Shown: positions 8,711-19,190, numbered from the stretch's first letter. The stretch: DNA of 64,000 nt from Sphingomonas sp. JC676 (GCF_014489075.1 NZ_JACTGR010000002.1:248001-312000), one strand, 5' to 3'. A program made the numbers and translations. Notes: generated by a model not told the origin, from the sequence alone.

Positions 8711-10264
8711 CTATCTCCGCATGAATTCGGGGGAGGAGAGCATCAGCGCCACGCCCTGCCCCGGGCTTTCGGCGCGCGCGATCGCCTGCGCCGTGCTGGC
8801 GCTGAGCGCGCCGGGGAACAGTTCGGCGGCGCGCTGGCGGGCGTCGATCATGTCCTTGGTACGCTGGGCCATGCGCTCGGCCGCCTCGACGCGGCGCAGG
8901 ATCGCATCGGGACCGGCCCAGGCACCCGCGACATCGTCCCAGCCCGCGGGCGAGCTGGGCTTCCATACCGGCTGGCCGAGCTGCGTCATCAGAGCGTTGA
9001 TCGCCATTGGCGGAAGCTGCTGCGTGCCGAGACCGCGCAGCGCCGAGATCGTCCATTCCCAGGGCGACTTGAACTTGACCGGCTCCAGCACCCAGCATTC
9101 GGGCGCGGCGATCAGCGCGCGATAGACGCTGGGCAGATCGCCATTCGACTTGAGGAACGTCGTCTCCAGCCGCGCGACCAAGGGCGCGGGTGGGTCATCG
9201 CCGGCGAAGTGACGGGCGAGCTTGGTGGCGATGTGACGCGCGGTGGCGGGATGCGCGGCGAGCATGTCGAGTACCGCCGAGGCCTGGTCCTCGCCCGGTT
9301 GCGGCCAGCTCTTGCCGAGGATGGCGCGTGTGCCGGGTTCGTGCAGCCGTTCGGCGAAGACGAAATTGCCGGGCGTGCCATCGGTGCCGGCGAAGCGCGC
9401 GCCCTGGCCGCGACCCAGGCCCGAGACGCTCCAGCCGGTCATCGCGCGGGCGAATTCGGTGACGTCGGTCTGGGTGTAGACGGTGCGGACGCCGAGCGTG
9501 TGGAGCTCCATGATCTCACGCGCGAGATTCTCGTTGAGCCCGAAGCGCCGCTGCGCGTTCGGACCCTGGCGCTTGCCGGCAACCTGTGCGGCCAGGCTGT
9601 TCGGCCCGACCGATTGCGCCTGATCGAGATAGACCAGCATCGCCGGATGCCGCTCGACCGCGAACAGCATGTCGCGGAAGCTGCCGAGCACATGCGGCCG
9701 GATCGCCTCGAATTCGAGCGTGCCGGACAAGCCGATCGTCTCCAGCTTGTCCGCCGACACCGCGAAATGGTTGGCCCAGAAATGTACCAGCCGCTCGACC
9801 ATCGGCGCCGGTGAATTGATCGCGGTGAGCGCGCGTGCCGAGACAGCCGCACCATAAGTCTCGCGAGCTTGCTTGGCGGTGACGCGCCGCGCCGCCATCA
9901 CCGGATCCTCGAGATCCCGGACCTTGCGCTTCGCCATGTCCTGCATCGCCGGCGCATTGGCGCGCATCGCCTGATCCATTTCCGGAGACATCGCTCCCGC
10001 CGCAGGTGACATCTGCGCACCGGCAGGCTTGGCCTGACGAGCGGCACGGGGACCTAGCTCTCGCCGGAATGCGCGCGCCTGTTCAATATAGTCGGCGATC
10101 TCCCCGACCACGGTTGCGCTCGTCGGAACGGCCGCAATCGCCGCCGGCCTCGCTTCATATCTGTCGAATTGCACAGCCAGCCATCGCCTGGGATCGGAGC
10201 CGGGATCGTCCCCCGGCCGGGCGCCCAGACCGAACCTGTTCAACGCGATGCTAGCTTCCGCCAT
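8711..10264 (-). CDS. DUF1800 family protein
   Basis: 517 residues with family hallmarks: ALNRFGLGARPGDDP at the start, a central VHFWANHFAVS, NENLAREIMELHTLGV (written here as LNENLAREIMELHTLG) and the helical C-terminus ALMLSSPEFMRR. It is first in a two-gene unit with the DUF1501 gene (4-base gap). No clear signal peptide is seen from this start. DUF1800/DUF1501 pairs are widespread and of unknown function; I do not assign one. The start ATG gives the usual N-terminus of the family. Confidence 0.9.
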   Translation of the reverse strand: MAEASIALNRFGLGARPGDDPGSDPRRWLAVQFDRYEARPAAIAAVPTSATVVGEIADYIEQARAFRRELGPRAARQAKPAGAQMSPAAGAMSPEMDQAMRANAPAMQDMAKRKVRDLEDPVMAARRVTAKQARETYGAAVSARALTAINSPAPMVERLVHFWANHFAVSADKLETIGLSGTLEFEAIRPHVLGSFRDMLFAVERHPAMLVYLDQAQSVGPNSLAAQVAGKRQGPNAQRRFGLNENLAREIMELHTLGVRTVYTQTDVTEFARAMTGWSVSGLGRGQGARFAGTDGTPGNFVFAERLHEPGTRAILGKSWPQPGEDQASAVLDMLAAHPATARHIATKLARHFAGDDPPAPLVARLETTFLKSNGDLPSVYRALIAAPECWVLEPVKFKSPWEWTISALRGLGTQQLPPMAINALMTQLGQPVWKPSSPAGWDDVAGAWAGPDAILRRVEAAERMAQRTKDMIDARQRAAELFPGALSASTAQAIARAESPGQGVALMLSSPEFMRR

Positions 10265-10494
10265 GGCGAGGTCCCTGCTGCGAATATCAAGGAGATAGCG
10301 CGGAGCTGTCGCACAAGTTTGTCACGCGTTCGGTTCACCGCGCGCATCCCTCGTCTCGTCGCTTGCGTCCTCTGCAATCAAGACGGTCGCGTTTTGCGAT
10401 TGTCGATTTTGTTGCGATGCAGCATCTTTTCGGTCGAGAACAGAACAATACAGGGATGCCGATCTGGCTCTTTTCAAGATGAAGGAGAAAGATC

Positions 10495-10776
10495 GTGACC
10501 AAGTTTATCTTCGCAGCAACCGCAGCACTCTTCATCGCTTCGCCCGCCTTCGCGAACGAAGCGGAGCGTAGCTTCACGCGTGACGGCGTCACCTATGTTT
10601 ATACTTCGACGACCAAGGGCGACGTGCAGATTCTCGAAGGCACCGTCCAGCCGACCGGCGACAGCTTCCGCCTGGTGGTCCACAAGGGCTGGGTGACCGG
10701 CAAGGCCGCCGGAACGCGCGTCTCGTTCCGCGTGCCCAAGGTTTCGCGCGACCGCGTCGAAGTCGCACAGCGCTGA
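10495..10776 (+). CDS. small secreted protein, function unknown
   Basis: 93 residues starting at GTG, chosen because AAGGAGA lies 8-13 bases upstream and a signal peptide follows at once (MTKFIFAATAALFIASPAFA, cleavage after residue 20). The mature part is about 73 residues, beta-rich by appearance (VTYVYTSTTKGDVQILEG). I do not recognise the family. It is monocistronic, on the plus strand, divergent from the DUF1800 gene and closed by a strong terminator. Confidence 0.8.
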   Translation: MTKFIFAATAALFIASPAFANEAERSFTRDGVTYVYTSTTKGDVQILEGTVQPTGDSFRLVVHKGWVTGKAAGTRVSFRVPKVSRDRVEVAQR

Positions 10777-10784
10777 GAATAAAA

Positions 10785-10824
10785 GAGAGCCCCGCAGCCC
10801 AGGCCGCGGGGCTCTCGATTTTTT
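10785..10824. terminator. bidirectional rho-independent terminator
   Basis: A perfect 11-base stem (GAGAGCCCCGC and GCGGGGCTCTC) with a 10-base loop is followed by six T residues on the plus strand and, on the minus strand, by TTTT. It lies between two convergent small genes and can serve both. Confidence 0.92.
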
Positions 10825-10831
10825 GCGGCAA

Positions 10832-11104
10832 TCAGTCGCTGCCGGCCGTCCCATCCTCCGTGCGACGCGCCGAAACTTCCTTGACCTTGTCCTTCGATCG
10901 CGCGGCCACCGGCATCTGGCCCTTACCCGCCTGATGATGGTTGTTCGCGGCGACCCATTCCGCCCGGTCGCGCATACGCCAGATCAGTGTCGGCGCCTTG
11001 CCCGAGGGCATCCACACCCGCTCATGGGTTTCGTCGAGCGATTGCGCGGCAGCGGGCGTCGCCAGGAAGGCGGTAGAGATAATTGCAGCAGTGAGAAGCT
11101 TCAC
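10832..11104 (-). CDS. small secreted basic protein, function unknown
   Basis: 90 residues: a signal peptide (MKLLTAAIISTAFLATPAAA, cleavage after AQ near 20) and a roughly 70-residue mature chain rich in charged residues, with paired tryptophans (ERVWMPSGKAPTLIWRMRD) and a lysine/arginine-rich tail. I do not recognise the family. It ends 8 bases from the shared terminator, convergent with the 93-residue secreted protein. Confidence 0.75.
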   Translation of the reverse strand: MKLLTAAIISTAFLATPAAAQSLDETHERVWMPSGKAPTLIWRMRDRAEWVAANNHHQAGKGQMPVAARSKDKVKEVSARRTEDGTAGSD

Positions 11105-11361
11105 GATCGGATCCTTTTCGGGTGATCCGATCGATTAGGCGCGCCCGCCTTGCCCACGATTTGCCTGTCGGTAACAAAACATGTCCCGCGCCCGATGCCG
11201 GTTGCGGGCAACATTTCCTTACGAACCAGGCACGAACCAGCCATTTTGTGCGGTGCATCATCGTCTTTCCGGAAGGACGAGGCCCGCCGCTGAACAACAG
11301 AGGCTTCGCCGGCCGGACGCAGGTGGGGACATTCCAAAGCCCAGAAAAGGGGGAGTGTTCA

Positions 11362-12180
11362 ATGCAATCCAAGTTCGCCGCAGCCGCGCTGCTGTTGATC
11401 CCGGCCATCCCGGCACATGCCCAGGAAACCGACCCGCCCAAGCCCGTGATCGTATCGGGCAGCGTCGCACTGGTCTCCGACTATCGCTTCCGCGGCGTCT
11501 CGCAGAGCGACGAGGAAATGGCGGTCCAGGGCGGCCTGACCGTGACCCATACGAGCGGTCTCTATGCGGGCGCATGGGGATCGAACCTGTCCGGCTGGGG
11601 CACGTTCGGCGGCGCGAATATGGAGCTCGATCTGATCGCGGGCTACAAGACCGAGGTCACCAGCGGCGTCAATGTCGACGTGGGCGTGACCTGGTACATG
11701 TATCCCGGCGGCGCCGATCTCACCGACTTCGCCGAGCCCTATGTCAAGGTAAGCACTTCGCTCGGGCCGATCTCCGCGTTCGCGGGCGTCGCCTACGCCC
11801 CGTCACAAAAAGCGCTCGGCAACTGGAGTGCGACGCCGGAGAGCAAGCCGGATGACAAGGAAGACAATCTCTATCTCTGGACCGATCTTAGTTCGGGCAT
11901 TCCCGGCACACCGCTGACCGTGAAGGCGCATCTTGGCTATTCGGACGGCAATCCGGGCCTGGGGCCGAACGGCACCAGCGTAGCGCCGACCGGAAGCTAT
12001 CTCGACTGGCTGGTCGGCGCGGACTTCGTCGCGGGCCCGGTGACGCTGGGGGTCGCCTATGTCGATACCGACATCAGCCGCGCGGACAGCGCCCATTTGC
12101 TGCCCAACTTCTCCAGCACCAAGGACGGATCGTCGATCGCCGACGGCAAGATCCTATTCTCGGTAAGCGCGGGATTCTGA
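11362..12180 (+). CDS. TorF family putative outer-membrane porin
   Basis: 272 residues. The frame is open further upstream, but the ATG at 11362 follows an AGGGGGAG ribosome site by 6-8 bases and opens a signal peptide (MQSKFAAAALLLIPAIPAHA). The mature protein starts with the TorF/TIGR02001 hallmark SVALVSDYRFRGVSQSDEE and shows alternating beta-strand pattern to a C-terminal phenylalanine (FSVSAGF), the usual outer-membrane barrel ending. The substrate is unknown. Monocistronic, with a 257-base upstream gap. Confidence 0.88.
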   Translation: MQSKFAAAALLLIPAIPAHAQETDPPKPVIVSGSVALVSDYRFRGVSQSDEEMAVQGGLTVTHTSGLYAGAWGSNLSGWGTFGGANMELDLIAGYKTEVTSGVNVDVGVTWYMYPGGADLTDFAEPYVKVSTSLGPISAFAGVAYAPSQKALGNWSATPESKPDDKEDNLYLWTDLSSGIPGTPLTVKAHLGYSDGNPGLGPNGTSVAPTGSYLDWLVGADFVAGPVTLGVAYVDTDISRADSAHLLPNFSSTKDGSSIADGKILFSVSAGF

Positions 12181-12200
12181 TGGCGATCTGAAACTTTCTC

Positions 12201-12278
12201 GTGCTCCTGCGGATGCAGGAGCCCAGGGTGGCCAAGCGATACGCCTGTGACTCTGGGTTCCTGCATTCGCAGGAGCAC
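12201..12278. repeat. REP-like inverted repeat element
   Basis: Two imperfect inverted arms, GTGCTCCTGCGGATGCAGG.. (12201-12229) and ..CCTGCATTCGCAGGAGCAC (12251-12278), flank a 21-base centre. Each arm is itself a small hairpin (CTCCTGC..GCAGGAG). It lies between the convergent porin and dgt genes. This is the form of short dispersed intergenic repeats in sphingomonad genomes, and could also act as a two-way terminator. Confidence 0.75.
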
Positions 12279-12293
12279 GGGTTCGCCTCGAAA

Positions 12294-13460
12294 CTAAAAA
12301 CCCTCGGGCAGGTCGATCTTTCCCACCACTTCGCGATACCGCGCGATGGCGTAGCGATCGGTCATCCCCGCGATGAAATCGGCGATGTGCCGACTGCGAC
12401 CGGGCTCTTCCGCCGGCATTGACTCGCGCCATTCGGATGGCAGCAGCGACGGATCGGCGGCGTAGGCCCCGAACAAGCCCGCAACCACCGCCTGAGCGGC
12501 ATCGGCGGCGGCGAGCTGGTTCGGATGGTGATAAAGATTGGCGTACATGAAACGCTTCAGGCCGCGCTCGGCATCGCGCATCTCGTCCGAAAAGCCGGCC
12601 AGACAGCGCCCCGCCGCGCGAACGTCGTCGACCGACTGGACGTTGCTTTCGGAAATCCGCGCGCGCGTTTCGGCCACCAGATCATTGACCATCGCGCCGA
12701 TCTGCGAGCGCGTCAGCTCGCCGATCAGCCGCTTCGGCTCCACGCCCGGGAACTTCGCCTCCACGGCGCCCCACCCTTCCGCGATCATCGGGACTTCCAT
12801 CAGCTGGTCGAGCGTCAGCAGGCCCGCACGCAGGCCGTCGTCGATGTCGTGATTGTCATAGGCGATGTCATCGGCGATCGCCGCGACCTGCGCCTCAAGC
12901 GAGGGCCAACTCGTCAACTCGAGCGGAAAGGCTGCATCCGCCTCTGCGAGCGCCCATTCGGGATGTCCGACCGGGCCGTTATGCTTGGCGAGCCCCTCCA
13001 GCGTGTCCCAGGTCAGGTTGAGGCCGTTCCATGCCGGATAAGGCCGTTCGAGCACGGTCAGCGCGCGCAGCGTGTGTCCGTTGTGATCGAACCCGCCATG
13101 CGCTGAGAGCGCCCCCTGCAGCGCCTCCTCCCCGGCATGGCCGAAGGGCGGATGGCCGATATCGTGCGCGAGGCACAGCGCCTCGGTCAGATCCTCGTTG
13201 AGCCCGAGCACCCGCGCCACGGTGCGGCCGATCTGCGCGACTTCGAGGCTATGGGTCAGCCGGACACGGAAATGATCGCCGTCGGGCGCCATGAAAACCT
13301 GGGTCTTGTGCCGGAGGCGGCGGAAGCTGATCGAATGGATGATCCGGTCGCGATCACGCTGGAACGCGTCGCGCGGGCCGCGTGTGGTCCCGGTCTGTTC
13401 TCTATGGAAGCGGCCGCGGCTCTGTTCAGGATTGCAGGCCCAAGGCGCCCGCGCGCTCAT
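12294..13460 (-). CDS. dgt: deoxyguanosinetriphosphate triphosphohydrolase-like protein
   Basis: 388-residue HD-domain nucleotide hydrolase of the Dgt family, which splits dNTPs to nucleosides and triphosphate. Signatures: [21 protein letters not shown], the HD metal site [11 protein letters not shown] followed by [19 protein letters not shown], and [19 protein letters not shown]. The start overlaps the stop of the TPR/SPOR gene by four bases (ATGA, 13457-13460). In many alphaproteobacteria dgt directly precedes argS. Here about 4.8 kb of other genes lies between them. Confidence 0.93.
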   Translation of the reverse strand: MSARAPWACNPEQSRGRFHREQTGTTRGPRDAFQRDRDRIIHSISFRRLRHKTQVFMAPDGDHFRVRLTHSLEVAQIGRTVARVLGLNEDLTEALCLAHDIGHPPFGHAGEEALQGALSAHGGFDHNGHTLRALTVLERPYPAWNGLNLTWDTLEGLAKHNGPVGHPEWALAEADAAFPLELTSWPSLEAQVAAIADDIAYDNHDIDDGLRAGLLTLDQLMEVPMIAEGWGAVEAKFPGVEPKRLIGELTRSQIGAMVNDLVAETRARISESNVQSVDDVRAAGRCLAGFSDEMRDAERGLKRFMYANLYHHPNQLAAADAAQAVVAGLFGAYAADPSLLPSEWRESMPAEEPGRSRHIADFIAGMTDRYAIARYREVVGKIDLPEGF

Positions 13461-15334
13461 TGCGCTCCCAGCTTGGTGACTTTCTGGCCGGCATCGCTGG
13501 TGAAGACGAAGCCCGAAACCCCGGACTTGCCGAGCGAATTGACGAAGGTCTGCGCTTCAGCCGCGGTCTTGAACGGCCCCGTCAGCACGCGATTGGTCGC
13601 GCGCAGCGGCGTCCACCAGCCGGCCCTGCCCTTGAACGCCGCCGGTGCCTTGGCAACGGTCGCCTTCCACGCCTTGGGAAGCGAATCGACATTTGCGCCA
13701 CCCGCGACCTGCACCCAGACGCGCTTCGGTTCCGCCTTGGCGGGGTCCGGCTTCTTGGGATCGGGCTTTTTCGGATCGGGCTTCTTCGCCTTCGGATCGA
13801 GCTTGGCAGCGTCTGCCTTGCCCTTGGCGGTGCCGGGTTTCGCGGCCGCGGCCTTGGCGTCGGGCTTCGGCGCTTCGACCTTCGGAGCTTCCGGCTTGGG
13901 TTTCGCGACCGGCTTCGGCACAGGCCGAGCCGGCTCGGGCGCCACGGCCAGCGCGGGCTGCGAGGCGGGCTCGGGAGCGGCCTCGACGGGGCGGTTGGCG
14001 GCCTCCAGCTCGTCGGCGGGAATGGTGATGTTGGCAACGATCGATGCCAGCACCGAGTCCTCCGCGCCTACGCGGCGAACAGGCGCGGACGGAGGCCGCG
14101 TTTCCGCTGGAGCGGGGCGAGATTCCTCGGCGGGCGGCGGTGCCTCGGACGGTGCGGCCGGCATCGAAGCCGCAACGGCGGCGCGGGTCACCGGTTCGGG
14201 CGTACGCGCGGGCATATCGGTGCGCGGCGCGGGAACGGCACGCTCGGTCATGCGCACCCCACTACTAGCGAACTGCACCGGCCGCGCAGGCGCGGGTGTC
14301 GGCTCGGGCGTGGACGGCACCGGCTGGACCATGGGTGCCTGCCGCTGGACATAGGCCGGCGGCGACGGAAGCGGCGCGGCTTCGGCGGTCCGGACGGGGG
14401 CCGGCATGGGCGTGGGCTGCGGCGCATCGATGCGATCTCGCCTCGACCGGCGATCATTGCCCTTTGGCGTAACGGCCGGAGGCGTCGCGGCGGGCTGCGC
14501 CTGTGCGACCTGGACCGGGCGTCCTTGCGGGACATAGCGCGGCACCGCGGGCGCCATGCGTGCGTCCGCGAGCCGCGCTTGGGTAGGGGACATCTCGCCG
14601 AAATGGACGGCAAAGGCGCGGTCCGCCGGCGAAAGGCCGGCAAGGCGCCGGAAGAACGGTGTGAGCGACGCGCCCATACTGCCCGGCATCATGCTCGCGG
14701 CGATCCGTTCCGCGCCGGCAGCGTCGCCGTTCATCGCCATGATGAACGCCCGCGCACGCCACGACGCGCGATCACCCCCGCGCAGCAGCGTATCGAGCTG
14801 CTTCATTGCCTCTTCGGTGTCGCCGGTGATGCCGAGCGACAGCGCGTAGCGGCGGATCGTCTCGTCGTCGCGGCGCTGTGACAGCGCGAGCTTGTAGTCG
14901 CGCTGCGCCATTTCGGGCGAGCCGAGCAGATCATAGGCGAATCCGCGATCCGAGGCATATTCGCGCGGACTCACCCCCCTCGCCTCGGCCTCTTGGAACA
15001 GGCGCAGCGCCTCGCCCGGCCGCTCGAGGCGCACCAGCGCCGAGGCGCGGCCGCTGAGGATGCGGGGATTGCTGGGCTCGACCGCCTCGGCGCGCTGGAA
15101 AAAGGCCAGCGCCGCCGAGGTATCGCCCATACGGGTGCTGAGCTGGCCGGCGGCGAGCAACGCATCGACGTCGCGCGGGCTCTCGGCGAGCACGCGGATC
15201 TGTGTCTGGAGCGCGTCGGCATCCGGATTGGGTGCGGCGACGATCTCGGTCTGGGCGAATGCTGGGCTTCCGCCGGCCGCAGCCACCAGGGCCAGGGCAG
15301 CGATTCCCGCGCGTAGGTTTCGAATCCGGTTCAT
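13457..15334 (-). CDS. TPR and SPOR domain secreted protein
   Basis: 625 residues from an ATG at 15334 that opens a signal peptide (cleavage near 27, SPAFAQ). Tetratricopeptide-like helical repeats cover about 30-210. Then comes a long proline/alanine-rich region with K-P-D-P repeats (near 520-550), and a C-terminal SPOR domain (about 548-625, [20 protein letters not shown]). Such proteins act in the periplasm at the division site. It lies 93 bases downstream of ftsZ and is coupled to dgt by ATGA. The longer open frame upstream lacks a signal peptide and was rejected. Confidence 0.85.
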   Translation of the reverse strand: MNRIRNLRAGIAALALVAAAGGSPAFAQTEIVAAPNPDADALQTQIRVLAESPRDVDALLAAGQLSTRMGDTSAALAFFQRAEAVEPSNPRILSGRASALVRLERPGEALRLFQEAEARGVSPREYASDRGFAYDLLGSPEMAQRDYKLALSQRRDDETIRRYALSLGITGDTEEAMKQLDTLLRGGDRASWRARAFIMAMNGDAAGAERIAASMMPGSMGASLTPFFRRLAGLSPADRAFAVHFGEMSPTQARLADARMAPAVPRYVPQGRPVQVAQAQPAATPPAVTPKGNDRRSRRDRIDAPQPTPMPAPVRTAEAAPLPSPPAYVQRQAPMVQPVPSTPEPTPAPARPVQFASSGVRMTERAVPAPRTDMPARTPEPVTRAAVAASMPAAPSEAPPPAEESRPAPAETRPPSAPVRRVGAEDSVLASIVANITIPADELEAANRPVEAAPEPASQPALAVAPEPARPVPKPVAKPKPEAPKVEAPKPDAKAAAAKPGTAKGKADAAKLDPKAKKPDPKKPDPKKPDPAKAEPKRVWVQVAGGANVDSLPKAWKATVAKAPAAFKGRAGWWTPLRATNRVLTGPFKTAAEAQTFVNSLGKSGVSGFVFTSDAGQKVTKLGAQ

Positions 15335-15427
15335 GCGTATTTCGACTATAGGCTGGTCGGCTGCTGAACCGCCGATGACGCGTCGCCGGCCACTCGGCGA
15401 ACCGAGACAGGCCGGCGACAAACGCCC

Positions 15428-16894
15428 TTATTGGTTGTTCTGGCTGCGCAGGAAGCGCGGGATGTCGAGCGGATCCTTGTCCTCGTCCTCTGTCTTGGCG
15501 CCGCGCGATGCGGAGGCCATGCGCTCGAACAAAGTGCCGCCGATCTTGCCGCGGGCAGGCTTGGCTTCGGGCTCGGGTTCGGGCTCGTCACTGCTGCCAC
15601 CGGTCAACCAGCGGCGGCGACCGGTCGGCTGTTCGGGAACCGTCGGCTCAGGCTCGCCCGCAAGCATTGCGGGTTCGGGAAGCGCGGTGTCTGCGCCGAG
15701 CAAAAGCTCGTCCGTATCCGCAGCCTCATCCTGCACCTCAGCGACCGGTTCCGCCTCGGGCTCATAGGCCTCGGGAATGGGCGCTGCCTCTTCTGCGACA
15801 GGCTCGGCCTCGGGCTCGGAGAAACCGGGCTCCGGAGCTGCCGCCGGCTCGGCCGCGGTGGTGCGGCGCGGAGTCGAGAAGGAGAAGACGCGGGTCTGAT
15901 CCAAAGCCGGCGCGGCGCGCGGAGCCGCGTTGGCATCGATGCCGGTGGCGACCACCGAGACGCGGATCTTGCCTTCGAGCTCGGGATTGAACGCCGAACC
16001 CCAGATGATGTTCGCATCGGGATCGACCAGCTCGCGAATGTGGTTCGCGGCTTCGTCGACTTCGAGCAGGCGCATGTCCTCGCCGCCCGTGATCGAGACG
16101 ATCACGCCCTTGGCGCCGTTCATCGAGACGCCGTCGAGCAGCGGATTGGCGATCGCCTTCTGCGCCGCAATCAGGGCGCGGTCGTCGCCATCGGCTTCGC
16201 CGGTGCCCATCATCGCCTTACCCATCTCCTGCATCACCGAGCGGACGTCGGCGAAATCAAGGTTGATGAGACCCGGCATGACCATCAGATCGGTGATGCC
16301 GCGCACGCCCTGCTGCAGCACCTCGTCGGCCATCTCGAACGCTTCCTTGAAGGTCGTGTTCGCATTGGCGATCAGGAACAGATTCTGGTTCGGGATGACG
16401 ATCAGCGTGTCGACGAACTTCTGCAGTTCCTCGATGCCGGCTTCCGCCGAATTGGCGCGGCGCTTGCCTTCGAAGGCGAATGGCTTGGTGACGACACCCA
16501 CGGTGAGGATGCCCATGTCCCGCGCGGCCTTGGCGATCACCGGCGCGGCGCCGGTGCCCGTGCCGCCGCCCATGCCGGCCGCGATGAAGACCATATGCGC
16601 GCCCTCGAGCGCCTTCTGGACCTGGTCGATGGTTTCCTCGGCCGCCGCGCGCCCGATCTCAGGCCGCGAACCGGCGCCCAGGCCCTGCGTGATCTTGGCG
16701 CCGAGCTGGATCCGTTGACCCGCGCTCGATTGCTTGAGCGCCTGCGCATCGGTGTTGGCGACGAGGAACTCAACGCCTTGCACTTCGGCCTTGATCATGT
16801 TCGCAATGGCGTTGCCGCCCGCGCCGCCGACACCGATCACGGTGATCTTGGGCGTCAGCTCGTCCACATCGGGCGGAAGAAAATCGATACTCAT
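15428..16894 (-). CDS. ftsZ: cell division protein FtsZ
   Basis: 488-residue tubulin homologue that forms the division ring. The GTP-binding signature GGGTGTG is at 109-115, and the T7 loop lies in the [14 protein letters not shown] region. After the globular core (to about 320) comes an acidic, glutamate/proline-rich linker of about 150 residues, then the conserved C-terminal peptide DIPRFLRSQ, which binds FtsA and other partners. It is last in the dcw cluster, 108 bases after ftsA, a gap that may hold its own promoter. Confidence 0.98.
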   Translation of the reverse strand: MSIDFLPPDVDELTPKITVIGVGGAGGNAIANMIKAEVQGVEFLVANTDAQALKQSSAGQRIQLGAKITQGLGAGSRPEIGRAAAEETIDQVQKALEGAHMVFIAAGMGGGTGTGAAPVIAKAARDMGILTVGVVTKPFAFEGKRRANSAEAGIEELQKFVDTLIVIPNQNLFLIANANTTFKEAFEMADEVLQQGVRGITDLMVMPGLINLDFADVRSVMQEMGKAMMGTGEADGDDRALIAAQKAIANPLLDGVSMNGAKGVIVSITGGEDMRLLEVDEAANHIRELVDPDANIIWGSAFNPELEGKIRVSVVATGIDANAAPRAAPALDQTRVFSFSTPRRTTAAEPAAAPEPGFSEPEAEPVAEEAAPIPEAYEPEAEPVAEVQDEAADTDELLLGADTALPEPAMLAGEPEPTVPEQPTGRRRWLTGGSSDEPEPEPEAKPARGKIGGTLFERMASASRGAKTEDEDKDPLDIPRFLRSQNNQ

Positions 16895-17002
16895 CCTGTG
16901 GTCTCCCCTGCGACACGCTGGCGATGGCGCGTCACGTTAATTCGTTTCTGCACTAACCGTTACTTCGACTCTAGCCAAAAGCACCCCGGCCGACGCATTT
17001 CT

Positions 17003-18262
17003 TTAATAATTCGTCCGAAAAGCGGCCATAAGCCGCCGAAGAAGCGCTCCCGAGCTCGCCTTGGTGACGAGCTGGTGCGTGGGTTCGAGCGAACGCAAAT
17101 CGATAGGATCGGCCGCGGCGAAGCGGGCGAGGCCCGCCAGCGTCGCGAAAGCCGGGCCGCTATGCGCCTCCGGCAATGCCGCCAGCCCCTTGGGCCGGCC
17201 GATGCGGACCGCACTGCCCAGCGACTGCTGTGCATAGTCCGCCACACCCTTGAGCTCGGCACCGCCACCGGTGAGGACGATCTGGCGGCCGATCGGATCC
17301 TGGAAGCCGAGCTTCTTCAGCTCCTTCTGGATCTCGGCCATCAGCCGCTCGAGCCGCTGGCGGATGACCGAATTGAGTGCCGTCTTGGTGATGCGCGGGC
17401 CCTCGGCGCTGTCGTCTGGGGTCGCAAGGACCACATCGATCATCTCGTGATTGTCGCGCGGCGACAGGTTCGCCGACCCGTGGAAGCACTTCGTCCGCTC
17501 GGCCCAGCTGCGCGGGGTGCCGAAGGCGGACGCGATATCGTCGGTAATGTCAGCCGAACCCATCGGGATCGAGGCAAGGCCGGCGAGCACGCCTTGGCAG
17601 AACACCGAGACATTGGTGACCGCGGCGCCGATCTCGACCAGCGCGACGCCCAGCTCGCGTTCCTCGTCGGTGAGGCAGGCCAGACCCGTCGCGACCGGCG
17701 CGGCGATGATCGAGCGGACCTCCAGGTGTGCTGAGCGGACGCAGAGATCGAGGTTGCGCACCGGCGAGCCGTCGGTCGAGACGACATGGATGTCGACGCC
17801 CAGGCGATCGGCATGGAGCCCGAGCGGGCGCTTGACCCCGGCAAGGCCGTCGACGGTGTAGCGCGTCGGCTGGGCATGGAGGACCATCTTGCCCTGCGGA
17901 TCGATCGCGTCGCGTCCGGCCTTGAGCAACTCGTCGATATCGCCCTGCTCGACCCGGTGGCCGCCCAGATCGGCTTCGAGCTTGACGATGTCGGAGATCA
18001 GCCCGCCCGCCGAGAAGCTGACCCAGACATCCTCGATGTTGGTGCCGGCGATGCGCTCAGCCTGCTCGACCGCCTCGCGGATGGCGATCTCGGTCGCGTG
18101 CATGTCGGCGACATAGCCGCGCTTGACGCCGCGGCTCTCGCGCTGGCCGGTGCCAAGCACCACCAGCTCGCCATTGTCGCCCTTCTGCGCGATCAGCGCG
18201 GAAACCTTCGACGACCCCACGTCGAGCGCAGTGATCAGTCCTTCCGGTGCCGTTTTCGCCAT
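17003..18262 (-). CDS. ftsA: cell division protein FtsA
   Basis: 419-residue actin-like ATPase that tethers FtsZ to the membrane. Motifs: ALDVGSSKVSALIA (phosphate-binding strand), the SHS2-containing 1C domain (about 85-165), and IVLTGGGAELKG near 335. The C-terminus ALLRRLMAAFRTNY is an amphipathic membrane-targeting helix. It is 25 bases downstream of ftsQ and 108 bases upstream of ftsZ. Confidence 0.96.
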   Translation of the reverse strand: MAKTAPEGLITALDVGSSKVSALIAQKGDNGELVVLGTGQRESRGVKRGYVADMHATEIAIREAVEQAERIAGTNIEDVWVSFSAGGLISDIVKLEADLGGHRVEQGDIDELLKAGRDAIDPQGKMVLHAQPTRYTVDGLAGVKRPLGLHADRLGVDIHVVSTDGSPVRNLDLCVRSAHLEVRSIIAAPVATGLACLTDEERELGVALVEIGAAVTNVSVFCQGVLAGLASIPMGSADITDDIASAFGTPRSWAERTKCFHGSANLSPRDNHEMIDVVLATPDDSAEGPRITKTALNSVIRQRLERLMAEIQKELKKLGFQDPIGRQIVLTGGGAELKGVADYAQQSLGSAVRIGRPKGLAALPEAHSGPAFATLAGLARFAAADPIDLRSLEPTHQLVTKASSGALLRRLMAAFRTNY

Positions 18263-18287
18263 CGCCCTGTACTCCCCTGCCCTAAAC

Positions 18288-19190
18288 TCAAACGCCCGTC
18301 GGTGTCGGTATCGGCTGCGGCGGTTCGACCACCCCCTGCCTGCGTACCACCATCTTGTCCGGATCGCGCATATCGAAACCTAGATAACCCCTGCCGAGCA
18401 ATCGTTCGGCTCCGTCCAGCTCGGCGAACTTCTTGAGCGCCGTCGCCGATTCCACTTCACCCTCGGGAAGTTGGAGCTTCTCGCCGGTGTTGAAGATCAG
18501 GTCCCACCGCCGATTGCCGACCCAGGTCGCCGCCTTGACGAGCGGCTTGAGCGCCGGCGCGGCATCCAACAACTGGCGGCGCGCGGGTTCCTGCGAATTG
18601 GCGCTCTCGCCGATCAACAGCGGCAGATCGGGCATGGCTTCGCGCGAAACCGGCTCGAGCGGCACGCCCGAGGGATCGACCAGCATCAGCTGACCGTGAT
18701 TCTGCCAGATCGCGGCGGGCTCGCGCTCGACGATCAGGATGCGCAGCGTATTGGGCAGCCGGCGCGAGACGCGCGCGTCCTGAACCCAGGGAAATTTGAG
18801 CAGCCGCTCGCGCACCTGGTTCAGATCGACCAGCGGCATCGCGCGCGAATCCTGATCGAGGACCTGCTGGTAGACCGTCGCCTTGTCCATCCGCTTGAGA
18901 CCGTCGATCTGGATCTCGTCGACCTTCAGGCCCGCCTCACCCACCGCCTGCGACATGCCGATGCCGATCATGCCGGGCACGCCGAAGAAGCTTGCCACGC
19001 CAAGTCCAGCGACAGCGACCAGACCGACAATGCCCCATGTCACAATCCGGTGCAGCGTAGCCTGGCTGAACGGCAGCCCGGCAATCGCCTGATCGAGCAG
19101 GCCCGGCCGCTTGGTCCGGCGCGCGTTCTTGCGCGGCTGGGGCTTGGCGCCCCGCCGCGTCGCAGTTCGCTGGGCCGGCTTGCGGCTCAT
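18288..19190 (-). CDS. ftsQ: cell division protein FtsQ
   Basis: 300-residue bitopic protein of the divisome. A basic cytoplasmic N-terminus is followed by a transmembrane helix (about 48-70, IVTWGIVGLVAVAGLGVASF), the POTRA domain (from about 90, VDEIQIDGLKRMDKATVYQQ) and the FtsQ beta domain (from about 160). The C-terminus carries a proline-rich extension. Its ATG overlaps the ddl stop by four bases. Confidence 0.94.
   Translation of the reverse strand: MSRKPAQRTATRRGAKPQPRKNARRTKRPGLLDQAIAGLPFSQATLHRIVTWGIVGLVAVAGLGVASFFGVPGMIGIGMSQAVGEAGLKVDEIQIDGLKRMDKATVYQQVLDQDSRAMPLVDLNQVRERLLKFPWVQDARVSRRLPNTLRILIVEREPAAIWQNHGQLMLVDPSGVPLEPVSREAMPDLPLLIGESANSQEPARRQLLDAAPALKPLVKAATWVGNRRWDLIFNTGEKLQLPEGEVESATALKKFAELDGAERLLGRGYLGFDMRDPDKMVVRRQGVVEPPQPIPTPTGV

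Noticed and set aside
11223..11237. GAAC-N7-GAAC, a second perfect LexA-like match, upstream of the TorF porin
   Set aside because: It is also part of a local direct repeat (ACGAACCAG / ACGAACCAG), the porin is not a DNA-damage gene, and one or two matches per 64 kb are expected by chance.
15431..17734. 767-codon open frame antisense to ftsZ and ftsA
   Set aside because: Long antisense frames are common in GC-rich DNA; the minus-strand genes are certain and the antisense protein has no recognisable features.
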